Below are positions 1-7,602 of a stretch of DNA of 16,500 nt, piece by piece (within the stretch, counting starts at the first letter, position 1; each line of letters starts with the position of its first letter). The notes below the pieces were generated by a model. That model saw only the letters and a list, made by a program, of their open reading frames with translations, searched no databases and was not told where the DNA came from. This stretch comes from Bifidobacteriaceae bacterium. GTDB lineage: Bacteria; Actinomycetota; Actinomycetes; Actinomycetales; WQXJ01. The stretch lies in the NCBI GenBank assembly GCA_031265345.1, contig JAISCU010000331.1, positions 1 to 16,500 on the forward strand. Direction: 5' to 3'. A program made the position numbers and the translations under genes.

Positions 1-64
1 ATCTTCGCGTTCACGGCCACAGCCTATCGACCTGAGCGACGCGGGAATCACCGCCCGAGCGGGC

Positions 65-1339
65 TCACGGCCCCAGCAGGGCCAATGGCACAACCGCGAC
101 CCCATCCTTGCGGCGGTACGCCTGGGAGCCGGTCGTCACGATGACTCGGTCGACCACTCGATCCCCAAGAGTCTCGCGAAGCCAGTTCAAGTGTCGAACG
201 TCCTTGTCCCCAACCGAAACCGCCAATTTCACTTCGATGGGCAGCACCCTCCCGCCCTCGCCTTCGACGATCAGGTCTATCTCGCGCTCGTCGTCCCCCG
301 AACGCAAATGGGAGACGCTGGCTTCTGCGGCCTCGGCGTAGACACGAACCGACTGTGTTACCAGCGATTCGAAGAGCGCGGCCAAGAAAGTGCCCGCGAC
401 GCCGAGGCGTCCGGGCTCCAAGCCCTTAAGGAGGGCCGCAGCATCGACGCGCGCGAGCCGGGCGGCCAGCGCCGGGTCCACCAGGTGATGTTTGGGCGCC
501 AGCGCCAGGCGCTTCAACGGCGAGGCCGTCGGCGTCCACGCGGGCAACGGCTCGAGTATGAACAACCTGCGCAAGTGGTCTCGATAGGCGTCAGCCGTGT
601 TCCTCGCCGGCTTGTCCCCGATCCCAGCCGTCGCGGCGTCAAGGATGGCACTGTAGCCCGCGTTCGTGGCGGTGGCCGCGCCGTATGCCGACAACCAATC
701 CAACAAGGCGGCCGGACGCCGGACCATCATGCCATTTTCGGGTAGCTCCCGCCCGACTATGCGCGAAATGTAGCTATCGAGTTGCATCCGTCTGGCCCGC
801 CCCTCGATCCGTCTTATGCCAGGGAAACCAGAGCGCAGTATCTCATCGACGTACCGACTCAGGACCACATCCGTCTGGCCCTCGACCTGCGGTCCGCCTC
901 CGACCAATAGATTCGACAACGACACGGTCGGCGTCTCGACACCTCGTTCCGCGAAGCTCAATGGACGCATCAGCAAGCTGACGATCCGCCCGGCGCCGGA
1001 ATGGATTCGGGCGTCGGGCGGCGCCGTGGCCGAGCCTGTCAGCAGATAGTGTCCGCCCGTGGGATCATCATCGACTGAACGCCTGATCCTGTCCCAGGTC
1101 TCGGGCATCAGTTGCCATTCATCCACGAGCACGGGCGGATCGGCGCGCACGATCTGCCCTAGATCGGCGGCGAGGACTTCCCGGCGCTCGCGACGGTCGA
1201 GTTCGAACGACGTGGTGGCCCGCCCAGCCGCGGTCGCTGTCTTGCCAACGCCTTTGGCTCCCTCCAACGCGATGGCGGGAAGGTTCGGAAACACTTCGTC
1301 AAGAACTTGATCCAGGATTCTCCGCTGGTAACCCATCAC
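65..1339 (-). CDS. AAA-family ATPase with C-terminal DUF4143/nuclease-like domain
   Basis: This 424-residue protein has the architecture of the widespread AAA_14 plus DUF4143 ATPases, whose physiological role is poorly known. Seen directly: a Walker A loop GAKGVGKT at residues 27-34, a Walker B strand VLVDEWQ at 70-76 and a sensor-1-like LLTGSA near 99-104. The C-terminal third carries a PD-(D/E)XK-like pattern, EREIDLIVE followed by IEVK (D355, E369, K371), as in DUF4143 proteins. The frame opens at a GTG directly followed by an ATG, giving Met-Met; either could start translation and neither has a good Shine-Dalgarno sequence. The gene follows the 1441-4487 operon on the same strand, but three direct repeats fill the gap, so it probably has its own promoter. 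A defence or toxin-like role is possible but not shown. The family call is fairly sure; the function is unknown. Confidence 0.85.
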   Translation of the reverse strand: MMGYQRRILDQVLDEVFPNLPAIALEGAKGVGKTATAAGRATTSFELDRRERREVLAADLGQIVRADPPVLVDEWQLMPETWDRIRRSVDDDPTGGHYLLTGSATAPPDARIHSGAGRIVSLLMRPLSFAERGVETPTVSLSNLLVGGGPQVEGQTDVVLSRYVDEILRSGFPGIRRIEGRARRMQLDSYISRIVGRELPENGMMVRRPAALLDWLSAYGAATATNAGYSAILDAATAGIGDKPARNTADAYRDHLRRLFILEPLPAWTPTASPLKRLALAPKHHLVDPALAARLARVDAAALLKGLEPGRLGVAGTFLAALFESLVTQSVRVYAEAAEASVSHLRSGDDEREIDLIVEGEGGRVLPIEVKLAVSVGDKDVRHLNWLRETLGDRVVDRVIVTTGSQAYRRKDGVAVVPLALLGP

Positions 1340-1364
1340 GCCATGATATCAGCCTGACCAGCAC

Positions 1365-1433
1365 TATTGAGCAAATTCCGGCATTTATATTGAGCAGATT
1401 TCGGTGTTCCTATTGAGCAAATCTCGGCATCGG
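1365..1433 (-). repeat. Three 23-bp direct repeats upstream of the AAA/DUF4143 ATPase
   Basis: Three near-identical units begin at 1365, 1388 and 1411, exactly 23 bp apart. Each starts TATTGAGCA(A/G)AT on the plus strand, which reads AT(T/C)TGCTCAATA in the direction of the downstream gene, and continues into a (T/C)CGG(C/T) block. They end 26 bp before the GTG of the ATPase at 1339, so they overlap its likely promoter. Inference: an operator array for a protein that binds cooperatively, possibly autoregulation. Confidence 0.7.
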
Positions 1434-1440
1434 AGCCGTG

Positions 1441-2070
1441 TCATTTGGCCGCCGATGCCGCGTGGCTGGCAGCCCGCGCCGGGCGAGCTCTGTACGCCCG
1501 CAGTTCGGCACCAATCCAGTAGGCGCCGATCCCGGCCACAAGGGCTCCTGCCGCGACGATCCAGGAGACCGGCGCGGCGACGGCCGCGTTGGCCCAGTTC
1601 CAAGTTGGAGTAGGCGCGGTCGACTCGCCCCAGAGGATCAAGGGCGCGAGCGAGGCGACCGGTACCAACCACGCCATCGAGTCCCCCAAAGCGGCAGCGC
1701 TGGCCAAGGCGCAGCCGAACCAGAAGACGTAGGCCCTGACATCGCCCAACCAGGCGTCAGGATCGGCCACCAGGCCCGAGGCGGCACAGACCAACAGCCC
1801 AATGGCGAACCCGGCCAGCAGATGGGTCCGGCGAGCCTTCGCCAGCGGGCCAGTGTCGCTCAGGTCGATCGACCGGACCGGGGAGGACAGCGACATCACG
1901 CAGACCGCTGCCAACAGCATCACGAACACGTAGCGCCACCGGATCGATGTGGCGTGGGCGGCCAGCAGCAAAGACAGCGTCCGGCGCCCCATCAGGGCAC
2001 CGGCCACGGCGAACAAGACCAGCAGAACGCCCGCTCGCAGCAGGTTGCGCGAACGCCAGTACAGGTTCAT
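1441..2070 (-). CDS. Polytopic membrane protein, probable second membrane subunit of the ABC system
   Basis: I do not recognise a named family. The 209-residue protein has about six hydrophobic segments (roughly residues 12-36, 47-60, 83-104, 112-128, 130-146 and 158-183) and an Arg/Ala-rich cytoplasmic-looking tail. The ATG at 2070 is chosen because it overlaps the stop of the upstream permease in an ATGA, the same coupling seen between the other genes of this operon; the longer open frame to 2157 adds 29 non-hydrophobic residues inside the upstream gene. As last gene of the peptide/ATPase/permease operon it is probably a membrane partner of the transporter or an accessory immunity protein. 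That role rests on position only. Confidence 0.75.
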   Translation of the reverse strand: MNLYWRSRNLLRAGVLLVLFAVAGALMGRRTLSLLLAAHATSIRWRYVFVMLLAAVCVMSLSSPVRSIDLSDTGPLAKARRTHLLAGFAIGLLVCAASGLVADPDAWLGDVRAYVFWFGCALASAAALGDSMAWLVPVASLAPLILWGESTAPTPTWNWANAAVAAPVSWIVAAGALVAGIGAYWIGAELRAYRARPARAASHAASAAK

Positions 2071-3368
2071 TCGCAGGCCATCCGAGCGGCAGCTTCTCGC
2101 ATCTCTCCCGTGTACCGCTCGACCCAAGCATGTTGCGCCGCTGGACCCGCCTCCCATTCACGCACCAACGCCGCCTGGTCCACACCCGTGGTGTCGCCGG
2201 TGCCCGTTGGCGGCGGCGCGTCCTCAAGCATCAGGCGAACCATCGCCGACGCATGCCAGAACGCGTCGACATACGGCTCGTACGCCTGGTCATGTTCTGC
2301 GGGCACGCACGGCAGCGGTGCCAGGGAATCCACGATCACATCTGCCAGCGCATCAGACAGGAACCAAGTAGACGAGTTGATAAGACTGAAGTTCCCAGTG
2401 GTCCAGTCCAGCCCGAACTCGTTCAACTGCCCCGACGCTTCCTCCCCGAGTTCGAGGGCTACGTTGTCTGCTTCTTCCGCCACGATGGTCAGCGCAGGCA
2501 GGTAGACCTCGTGCTCTGGCCAGATGCAGAGACGAATGCCCGTATCGGTACACAAGAGCTCGTCTGGCGGCGTCCGCTCCTCATGGACGGACGGCGAGGT
2601 GAACACCGCTGCCACGCCCACAGCGAAGACGATCGCGCCAACGACGGAAGTCACCATGCCTGGGCGGCCCAGGGCCAACACCCGACCGCTTTTCGCAGTC
2701 CTGATCCGGTCGATCAAAGGAGGTACCACCAGCGCCGCTGCCACCAGAAGCCCGGCCTCGACCGCCGCACAGGCCACAGCCCAACTATTGAGCCCCACAT
2801 GCGGTTGGCCGCCCAGCACGATCCGCGCGAACGCGGACCTGTAGGAACCGGTCGCCGCAGATGAAAACATCACGATCCGCAAGAAGATCAACAGCACAGC
2901 GAGCACCGGCCCGAACCAGTCGGGGCGGCAGATCCGGCCAAGCAGATGCCCCACCGCCACGCACTCGACTGCCAACGCGGCCGTCAACACCAGGTACGAC
3001 GGCCACAGGAAGCCGGAGGGCGCGTCCGTTGCCCAACTGGCCACTGCGGCGCAAACGGCTGCGACCAATACGATCAATCCCGTCCACGCTAGTTGGGCGG
3101 CAAGCAAAGGAGCGAACAGGCAGCGGGTTTCCTGCCGCGACGAGGTCTCCAGATGCCCGCGCCGACGCGCCGTCTCCCAAGCGGCCAGGCCGGCCACGAT
3201 CGGGCCAATGAATATCCAGTGCGCACCGATCTGGGCACTGGCCGCAGGCCAGACTCCGCGCCAAGCTTGCAAGCGCGACAGCATGAGGGCCAGGTACGCG
3301 ACCGCCAGCAACGGTGCGGCGAACCTGAACACCGAGCGGCGCAGCTCGGTCAGCCAGACGTGAGTCAT
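2067..3368 (-). CDS. ABC transporter permease with C-terminal extracytoplasmic domain
   Basis: The 433-residue protein has an N-terminal half with about seven hydrophobic helices (near 14-30, 49-66, 88-112, 123-145, 152-170, 195-218 and 238-257), followed by a soluble domain of about 175 residues that should face outside. That domain opens with two cysteines, C273 and C281, in the pattern C-x7-CIWPEHE. This resembles a cysteine/WPEH motif I associate with actinobacterial ABC-2-like permeases (possibly the DUF7224 group; not checked). Start: the ATG at 3368 overlaps the stop of the ATPase gene as ATGA. Its own stop overlaps the next gene in the same way. It most likely forms the membrane part of the transporter with the ATPase at 3365-4147. 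The cysteine pair could form a disulfide and the domain could bind the co-encoded secreted peptide; that is inference. Confidence 0.8.
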   Translation of the reverse strand: MTHVWLTELRRSVFRFAAPLLAVAYLALMLSRLQAWRGVWPAASAQIGAHWIFIGPIVAGLAAWETARRRGHLETSSRQETRCLFAPLLAAQLAWTGLIVLVAAVCAAVASWATDAPSGFLWPSYLVLTAALAVECVAVGHLLGRICRPDWFGPVLAVLLIFLRIVMFSSAATGSYRSAFARIVLGGQPHVGLNSWAVACAAVEAGLLVAAALVVPPLIDRIRTAKSGRVLALGRPGMVTSVVGAIVFAVGVAAVFTSPSVHEERTPPDELLCTDTGIRLCIWPEHEVYLPALTIVAEEADNVALELGEEASGQLNEFGLDWTTGNFSLINSSTWFLSDALADVIVDSLAPLPCVPAEHDQAYEPYVDAFWHASAMVRLMLEDAPPPTGTGDTTGVDQAALVREWEAGPAAQHAWVERYTGEMREAAARMACE

Positions 3369-4147
3369 CTCGCACCCGACCCAACCAGATCTGGCGCGAG
3401 CACGCTCATGTAGCCGCGTTCGAGCGGCGTGTCCCCACGCGCGTCCGGGGCCCCGGCGCTCGCCAACTGGGCAGGAGGCCCAGTGAACCGGACCACGCCC
3501 TCGTTCAGCACCATGACGTCGGTGGCCAGCACGGCCACGTCTTCCACCAGGTGGGTGGATAGAACCACCGCCGTGTCACCGAACGACCCGATCAACGCCC
3601 GGAACTCGAGCCGTTGCGCCGGGTCCAGGCCCACCGTGGGCTCGTCCAGCAACAGAATCTTTGGCCGCGCCACCAACGCCGCCGCCAGGTTGACCCGCTG
3701 GATCATCCCGCCGGAGAGTTGCCGCATCCGCCTGGCGGCCTGGTCGGTCAGCCCGACCAGCGCCAGCGCCTCGCGCGCCAGCGCGTCCTGGTCCCGACTT
3801 GGCACGCCCTTCAGCCAAGCCGAATACTGAACCGTCTCCAATGCCGTGAACGAGGGCACCCAGGCAGGGCTTTGCGGCAGGAACCCGATCAGCCGTCTGG
3901 CCGCCCGAGCATCAGTCTCGTTCGCCACCGGCATGCCATCGACCACAACCTGGCCCTGGGTCGGAGCCAGCACGCACGCCATGATCGACAACAACGTGGT
4001 CTTGCCCGCCCCATTCGGCCCCAACAGCCCCAGGACCTGCCCGGCTGACAATTGACCGGTCAGCCGAGACAGGACCTCGCGGTGCCCATATGAGCGGCTG
4101 ACGCCATCCAGCATCAGCCTTGAATCTTGCTCACATGGCCCAGACAT
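3365..4147 (-). CDS. ABC transporter ATP-binding protein
   Basis: A complete 260-residue nucleotide-binding domain of the CcmA/NatA style. From the ATG at 4147 the motifs are Walker A GPNGAGKT (43-50), Q-loop glutamine at 92, signature LSGGM (144-148), Walker B ILLLDEPT (164-171) with the catalytic glutamate present, and the H-loop histidine at 199. All key residues are intact, so it should hydrolyse ATP. The start at 4147 lies one base after the stop of the secreted-peptide gene; a longer open frame to 4228 would overlap that gene and adds nothing conserved. The stop overlaps the permease start. It probably powers a transporter made with the two downstream membrane proteins, exporting or clearing a hydrophobic compound or the co-encoded peptide. 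Confidence 0.93.
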   Translation of the reverse strand: MSGPCEQDSRLMLDGVSRSYGHREVLSRLTGQLSAGQVLGLLGPNGAGKTTLLSIMACVLAPTQGQVVVDGMPVANETDARAARRLIGFLPQSPAWVPSFTALETVQYSAWLKGVPSRDQDALAREALALVGLTDQAARRMRQLSGGMIQRVNLAAALVARPKILLLDEPTVGLDPAQRLEFRALIGSFGDTAVVLSTHLVEDVAVLATDVMVLNEGVVRFTGPPAQLASAGAPDARGDTPLERGYMSVLAPDLVGSGAR

Positions 4148-4148
4148 G

Positions 4149-4487
4149 TCAGTTCTTGAATGACACGTAGGTGTTGCCTGATTGCACGCCAAACCACGAC
4201 TCGCCGCGGTCGAAAGTAGTCGTGGCACCCTTGCTTATGGTGACCCATGGGCCCCTGTAGTCAACCTGGTTCCTGTAGTCAACATGCGCCTGATACTTTC
4301 CGCTGACCCCGGCAGGCGCGCACTTCGCTGCCCATGCAGTGTTCCACCACTCCACATAGCAGCCGTGGGTCGATCCACTTGTGCTGGCCCAAGCCGCCGA
4401 CGATGCCACGCCGATTGACGGCACAGCAAGCGCTGCCACCAGCAGCAGCCGACCAACTCGCGCTCGAATTTGATGCTTTCGGGACAT
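4149..4487 (-). CDS. Small secreted two-cysteine peptide, bacteriocin-like or signalling candidate
   Basis: The 112-residue precursor starts at the ATG at 4487, which has a perfect AGGAGG seven bases upstream. Residues 1-34 form a textbook Sec signal peptide: basic start (RKHQIRAR), hydrophobic core (LLLVAALAVPSIGVA) and an A-x-A-like site at AAWA before S35. The mature part would be 78 residues. It is rich in aromatic residues and glycine, with only two cysteines (C43 and C56) bracketing HGCYVEWWNTAWAAKC, so one disulfide is likely. No family is recognised; it lacks the GGxWxxG and SNYxH patterns expected of lactococcin 972. It is the first gene of a tightly coupled operon with an ABC ATPase and two membrane proteins, a layout typical of a secreted bacteriocin plus its immunity transporter or of a peptide signal with a dedicated sensor or exporter. 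The function is inferred from context only. Confidence 0.85.
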   Translation of the reverse strand: MSRKHQIRARVGRLLLVAALAVPSIGVASSAAWASTSGSTHGCYVEWWNTAWAAKCAPAGVSGKYQAHVDYRNQVDYRGPWVTISKGATTTFDRGESWFGVQSGNTYVSFKN

Positions 4488-4494
4488 TCCGATA

Positions 4495-4500
4495 CCTCCT
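4495..4500 (-). promoter_or_regulatory. Strong ribosome binding site of the secreted-peptide gene
   Basis: The minus strand reads AGGAGG, seven bases before the ATG at 4487. It is one of the strongest Shine-Dalgarno sequences in the window and decides the start over an in-frame codon at 4520. The downstream genes of the operon have none this good, so the peptide is probably made in excess over the transporter. Confidence 0.75.
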
Positions 4501-4501
4501 G

Positions 4502-4519
4502 TTTGATCATCTTTGGTCA
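4502..4519 (-). repeat. Two phased TTTG(A/G)TCA boxes before the peptide gene
   Basis: TTTGATCA at 4502-4509 and TTTGGTCA at 4512-4519 (plus strand) are direct copies 10 bp apart, just upstream of the Shine-Dalgarno of the peptide operon. Upstream lies an AT-rich stretch (about 4561-4590), unusual here, containing TAATAT on the minus strand as a possible -10. No convincing -35 is visible. A regulator site is possible; two short copies could be chance. Confidence 0.3.
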
Positions 4520-4608
4520 AGCAGTCGTCTGGGATTTGGTCGCCGCGCTCTTGTCGAAGATGATATTACAGATTGAGTGATTTTACCTAATCCCCGATCC
4601 GAGAGCAC

Positions 4609-4634
4609 GGGGACCGGGACGGCGGCATCGTCCA
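4609..4634 (-). repeat. Fragment of the dispersed GGGGAC repeat, copy C
   Basis: Read on the minus strand, this segment begins TGGACGATGCCGCCG and ends in GGTCCCC. The 3' end of repeat copy A (8918-8943) has the same TGGACGATGCCGCCG followed by a GTCCCC a few bases later; copy B has TGGACGATGCCG. The rest of the repeat is not recognisable here. It lies in the divergent region between the peptide operon and valS. Confidence 0.45.
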
Positions 4635-4686
4635 CTTGAAGCCCACGGGTCGGCGGCGCGCGACGCATCTGGGAAGATAGGGAACC

Positions 4687-7545
4687 GTGAGCCAACACCG
4701 TGATCCCTCGCATCTGCGCCCTGCCGTGCCCGAACGGCCCAGCCTCGACGGCCTCGAAGACAAGTGGGACCGGAACTGGTCCGCCCAAGGCACATACACC
4801 TTCGACCGCCGCACGCCGCGCCAGGACGTGTTCTCGATCGACACGCCGCCGCCCACCGTCTCGGGCTCGTTGCATGTGGGACATGTCTTCTCCTACACCC
4901 ACACCGACATCGTGGCCCGCTACCATCGCATGCGCGGCAAAGAAGTCTTCTACCCGATGGGCTGGGACGACAACGGGCTCCCGACAGAACGCAGGGTCCA
5001 GAACTACTACGGTGTGCGCTGTGAGCCCTCGCTGCCGTACGACCCGGACTTCACCCCGCCCCTCGAAGGCGGCCAAGCCACCGGGCAGGGCGCGCCCAAG
5101 AAGCCCGCCCACCAGGTGCCTATCTCGCGCCGCAACTTCGTGGAACTGTGCGAGAAGCTGTCCGCCCAGGACGAGAGACAGTTCGAGGCCGCCTGGCGCC
5201 ACCTCGGCCTGTCGATCGACTGGACGCAGACCTACCAGACCATCGACCGGCACGCGCGCGCCACCTCGCAATTGGCCTTCCTGCGCAACCTGGCCCGCGG
5301 CGAGGCCTACCAGCAGTTGGCCCCCACGCTCTGGGACGTGACCTTCCGCACCGCCGTCGCCCAGGCCGAGTTGGTGGACCGCGACCAGCCCGGCGCCTAC
5401 CATCGGATCGGCTTCGAGCTCGTTGACGACAACAACGCCGCGCACGATGCCGCCGGGTCGGCTCCGACCCCAACCGCCGGGCCGCCCTCGGCCGAGTTGG
5501 CAAGCGAAACCGCCGCCAGCCCGGCCGACGCCGCCGGGTCGTCCCTGAGCGGCACGGCCAGTCCGCCCGCGCCCGGCCCCCCGGCCAGCCCCGGCCCGCG
5601 CGTCTACATCGAGACCACCCGCCCCGAATTACTGCCGGCCTGCGTCGCGCTGGTCGCCCACCCCGACGACGAGCGCTACCAAGGCCTGTTCGGCAGCCAC
5701 GTCAAGGTGCCCTTGTTCGGCACCGAGGTGCCGGTCGTGGCGCACCATCTGGCCACGCCGGACAAAGGCAGCGGCATCGCCATGGTCTGCACCTTCGGCG
5801 ACGTCACGGACGTGGTCTGGTGGCGCGAACTGCACCTGCCCACCCGCGCGATTCTGGGCTGGGACGGCCGCATCCTGCCCGAGCCGCCGATGGGCGTGGA
5901 CACCCCTGCGGGCCAGGCCGCCTACGGCGAACTGGCCGGACTGACGGTGTTCAGCGCCCAGAAGCGCGTGGTGGAACTGCTGCGCGAATCCGGCGACATG
6001 GTGGGCGAGCCGAAGCCGATCACCCATCCGGTCAAGTTCTTCGAGAAGGGCGAGAAGCCGCTCGAGATCATCCCCACCCGCCAGTGGTACCTCTCCAACG
6101 GCGGCACCGACACGGCCCTGCGCGCGCAGCTGCTCGAACGCGGCGACGAGCTCACTTGGTATCCGGACTTCATGCGGGTCCGCTACCAGAACTGGGTCGA
6201 GGGGCTGACGTCCGATTGGCTGATCTCGCGCCAACGCTTCTTCGGCGTGCCGTTCCCGGTCTGGTACCCGGTGGACCAGTTCGGCCATCCGATCCATGAC
6301 CGCCCCATCCTCCCCGGCGAGGACCAACTGCCGGTCGATCCGGCCTCCGACACGCCGAACGGCTACAAGCCTGAGCAGCGCGGCAAGCCGGGCGGTTTCA
6401 TCGGCGATCCTGATGTCATGGACACCTGGGCCACGTCCTCGCTGACCCCCCAGATCGCCACGCACTGGCGCGACGATCCTTCGTTGTATGAGGCGACGTT
6501 CCCCATGGACTTGCGCCCTCAGGCCCAGGACATCATCCGCACCTGGCTCTTCTCGGCCGTGGTCCGGGCCGATCTGGAGCAGCATTCCCTGCCCTTCTAC
6601 AACGCCGCCATCAGCGGTTTCATCCTCGACCCGGACCGCAAGAAGATGTCCAAGTCGAAGGGCAACGTGGTCACGCCGATGGCTCTGTTGGAACAACACG
6701 GGTCCGATGCCGTCCGCTATTGGGCCGCCTCGGCCCGTCTCGGCACGGACGCGGCTTTCGAGCCAGGACAAATGAAGGTCGGGCGCCGCCTGGCCATCAA
6801 GATCCTAAACGCCTCCAAGTTCGCCCTGTCCTTCCTGGCGGAGCAGCCCGCCGAACCAGAGTTGGGGACAGTCCCCAATTCTGGTTCGCAGTCGAGCACT
6901 ACTCCCGACCTGCTGACGCTGGACCCTGCCGTGGTGACCGACCCGCTGGACCAGTCGATGCTGGCCGCGTTGGGGCAGGTCATCGCCACCGCCACCGAGG
7001 CGCTGGAGAACTACGACCACACCCGCGCCCTCGAAGTGACGGAGACTTTCTTCTGGACCTTCTGCGACGACTACATCGAACTGGTCAAGTCCCGCGTCCA
7101 CGGCGGGGCGGGGCCGGACGGGGCCGCCTCCGCCCGAACCGCTCTGGGGCTCGCGCTGTCGGTGCTGCTGCGGTTGTTCGCTCCGTTCCAGCCGTTCGCG
7201 ACGGAAGAGGTGTGGTCCTGGTGGCACGCCGATTCGGTGCATCGCCAGGCCTGGCCCGCCGCCAGCGAGCTGCGCGCGGATTCGACCGCCACCGGCGACC
7301 CTCAAATCCTGGCCGTGGCCGGGGGCGTGCTAGGAGCCCTGCGCAAGGCCAAGTCGGAGGCCAAGGTCTCGATGCGGACCGAAATCCGGGAGGCGACCGT
7401 GGCGATCCCAGCGGGCTGGACCGCAGCGGCGGTGGCGGCCAAAGCCGATGTGATGGCGGCTGGGCGGGCGCGCGAATTGGTGTTGGCGGCATCGGACACC
7501 GAAGCTATAGAACTGGTCGCGGCGGACCTGGTGCCCCCCGACTGA
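4687..7545 (+). CDS. valS: Valine--tRNA ligase (valyl-tRNA synthetase), archaeal/rickettsial-like type
   Basis: This class I synthetase charges tRNA-Val with valine in the cytoplasm. The 952-residue frame starts at a GTG at 4687 with GGGAA just upstream. Seen: the HIGH motif as HVGH at 63-66, a FYPMGWDDNGLPTE segment near 96-109, the CP1 editing-domain motif ETTRPE just after residue 306, and KMSKS at 653-657 followed by KGN. The C-terminus has an anticodon-binding domain but no long coiled-coil arm of the classical bacterial ValS, fitting the archaeal/rickettsial-like form found in many actinobacteria. Two oddities make it longer than expected: a Pro/Ala/Ser-rich stretch at about 247-303 inside the editing domain, and a segment at about 720-745, between the catalytic and anticodon-binding domains, encoded by a DNA palindrome. 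All catalytic motifs are intact, so the enzyme is probably functional. It is monocistronic or leads into the propeller-protein gene 57 bp later. Confidence 0.97.
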   Translation: MSQHRDPSHLRPAVPERPSLDGLEDKWDRNWSAQGTYTFDRRTPRQDVFSIDTPPPTVSGSLHVGHVFSYTHTDIVARYHRMRGKEVFYPMGWDDNGLPTERRVQNYYGVRCEPSLPYDPDFTPPLEGGQATGQGAPKKPAHQVPISRRNFVELCEKLSAQDERQFEAAWRHLGLSIDWTQTYQTIDRHARATSQLAFLRNLARGEAYQQLAPTLWDVTFRTAVAQAELVDRDQPGAYHRIGFELVDDNNAAHDAAGSAPTPTAGPPSAELASETAASPADAAGSSLSGTASPPAPGPPASPGPRVYIETTRPELLPACVALVAHPDDERYQGLFGSHVKVPLFGTEVPVVAHHLATPDKGSGIAMVCTFGDVTDVVWWRELHLPTRAILGWDGRILPEPPMGVDTPAGQAAYGELAGLTVFSAQKRVVELLRESGDMVGEPKPITHPVKFFEKGEKPLEIIPTRQWYLSNGGTDTALRAQLLERGDELTWYPDFMRVRYQNWVEGLTSDWLISRQRFFGVPFPVWYPVDQFGHPIHDRPILPGEDQLPVDPASDTPNGYKPEQRGKPGGFIGDPDVMDTWATSSLTPQIATHWRDDPSLYEATFPMDLRPQAQDIIRTWLFSAVVRADLEQHSLPFYNAAISGFILDPDRKKMSKSKGNVVTPMALLEQHGSDAVRYWAASARLGTDAAFEPGQMKVGRRLAIKILNASKFALSFLAEQPAEPELGTVPNSGSQSSTTPDLLTLDPAVVTDPLDQSMLAALGQVIATATEALENYDHTRALEVTETFFWTFCDDYIELVKSRVHGGAGPDGAASARTALGLALSVLLRLFAPFQPFATEEVWSWWHADSVHRQAWPAASELRADSTATGDPQILAVAGGVLGALRKAKSEAKVSMRTEIREATVAIPAGWTAAAVAAKADVMAAGRARELVLAASDTEAIELVAADLVPPD
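6852..6888. repeat. 37-bp palindrome inserted in frame inside valS
   Basis: The arms 6852-6869 and 6871-6888 are reverse complements at 17 of 18 positions around a single central A, with core TTGGGGACAGTCCCCAA. The one mismatch, G6861 opposite T6879, would be a G-U pair in RNA, so the mRNA can fold into an almost perfect hairpin. In valS it encodes about EPELGTVPNSGS. It resembles REP-type palindromes with a GGGGAC/GTCCCC core that are scattered in many bacterial genomes. Confidence 0.85.
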
Positions 7546-7602
7546 CCTCCGCCGGACCAGGCGTCCCCACGTCTGGCGGCCCCCGAACGAAAGGCCCCCA
7601 CC

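Noticed and set aside
1438..2505. 355-codon plus-strand frame across the membrane-protein genes
   Set aside because: Arg/Gln/Pro/Ser-rich translation without domains; opposite strand holds coupled membrane-protein genes.
4149..4487. Assignment of the secreted peptide to the lactococcin 972 family
   Set aside because: Operon layout fits, but the expected GGxWxxG and SNYxH motifs are absent and the peptide has two cysteines; left unnamed.
4507..5445. Long open frame of 312 codons antisense to valS
   Set aside because: A Gly/Val-rich shadow of the GC-rich valS gene; no recognisable domain, and valS on the other strand is certain.
5629..6771. 380-codon open frame antisense to valS
   Set aside because: Again a mirror of valS codon bias; no start signal and no family resemblance.
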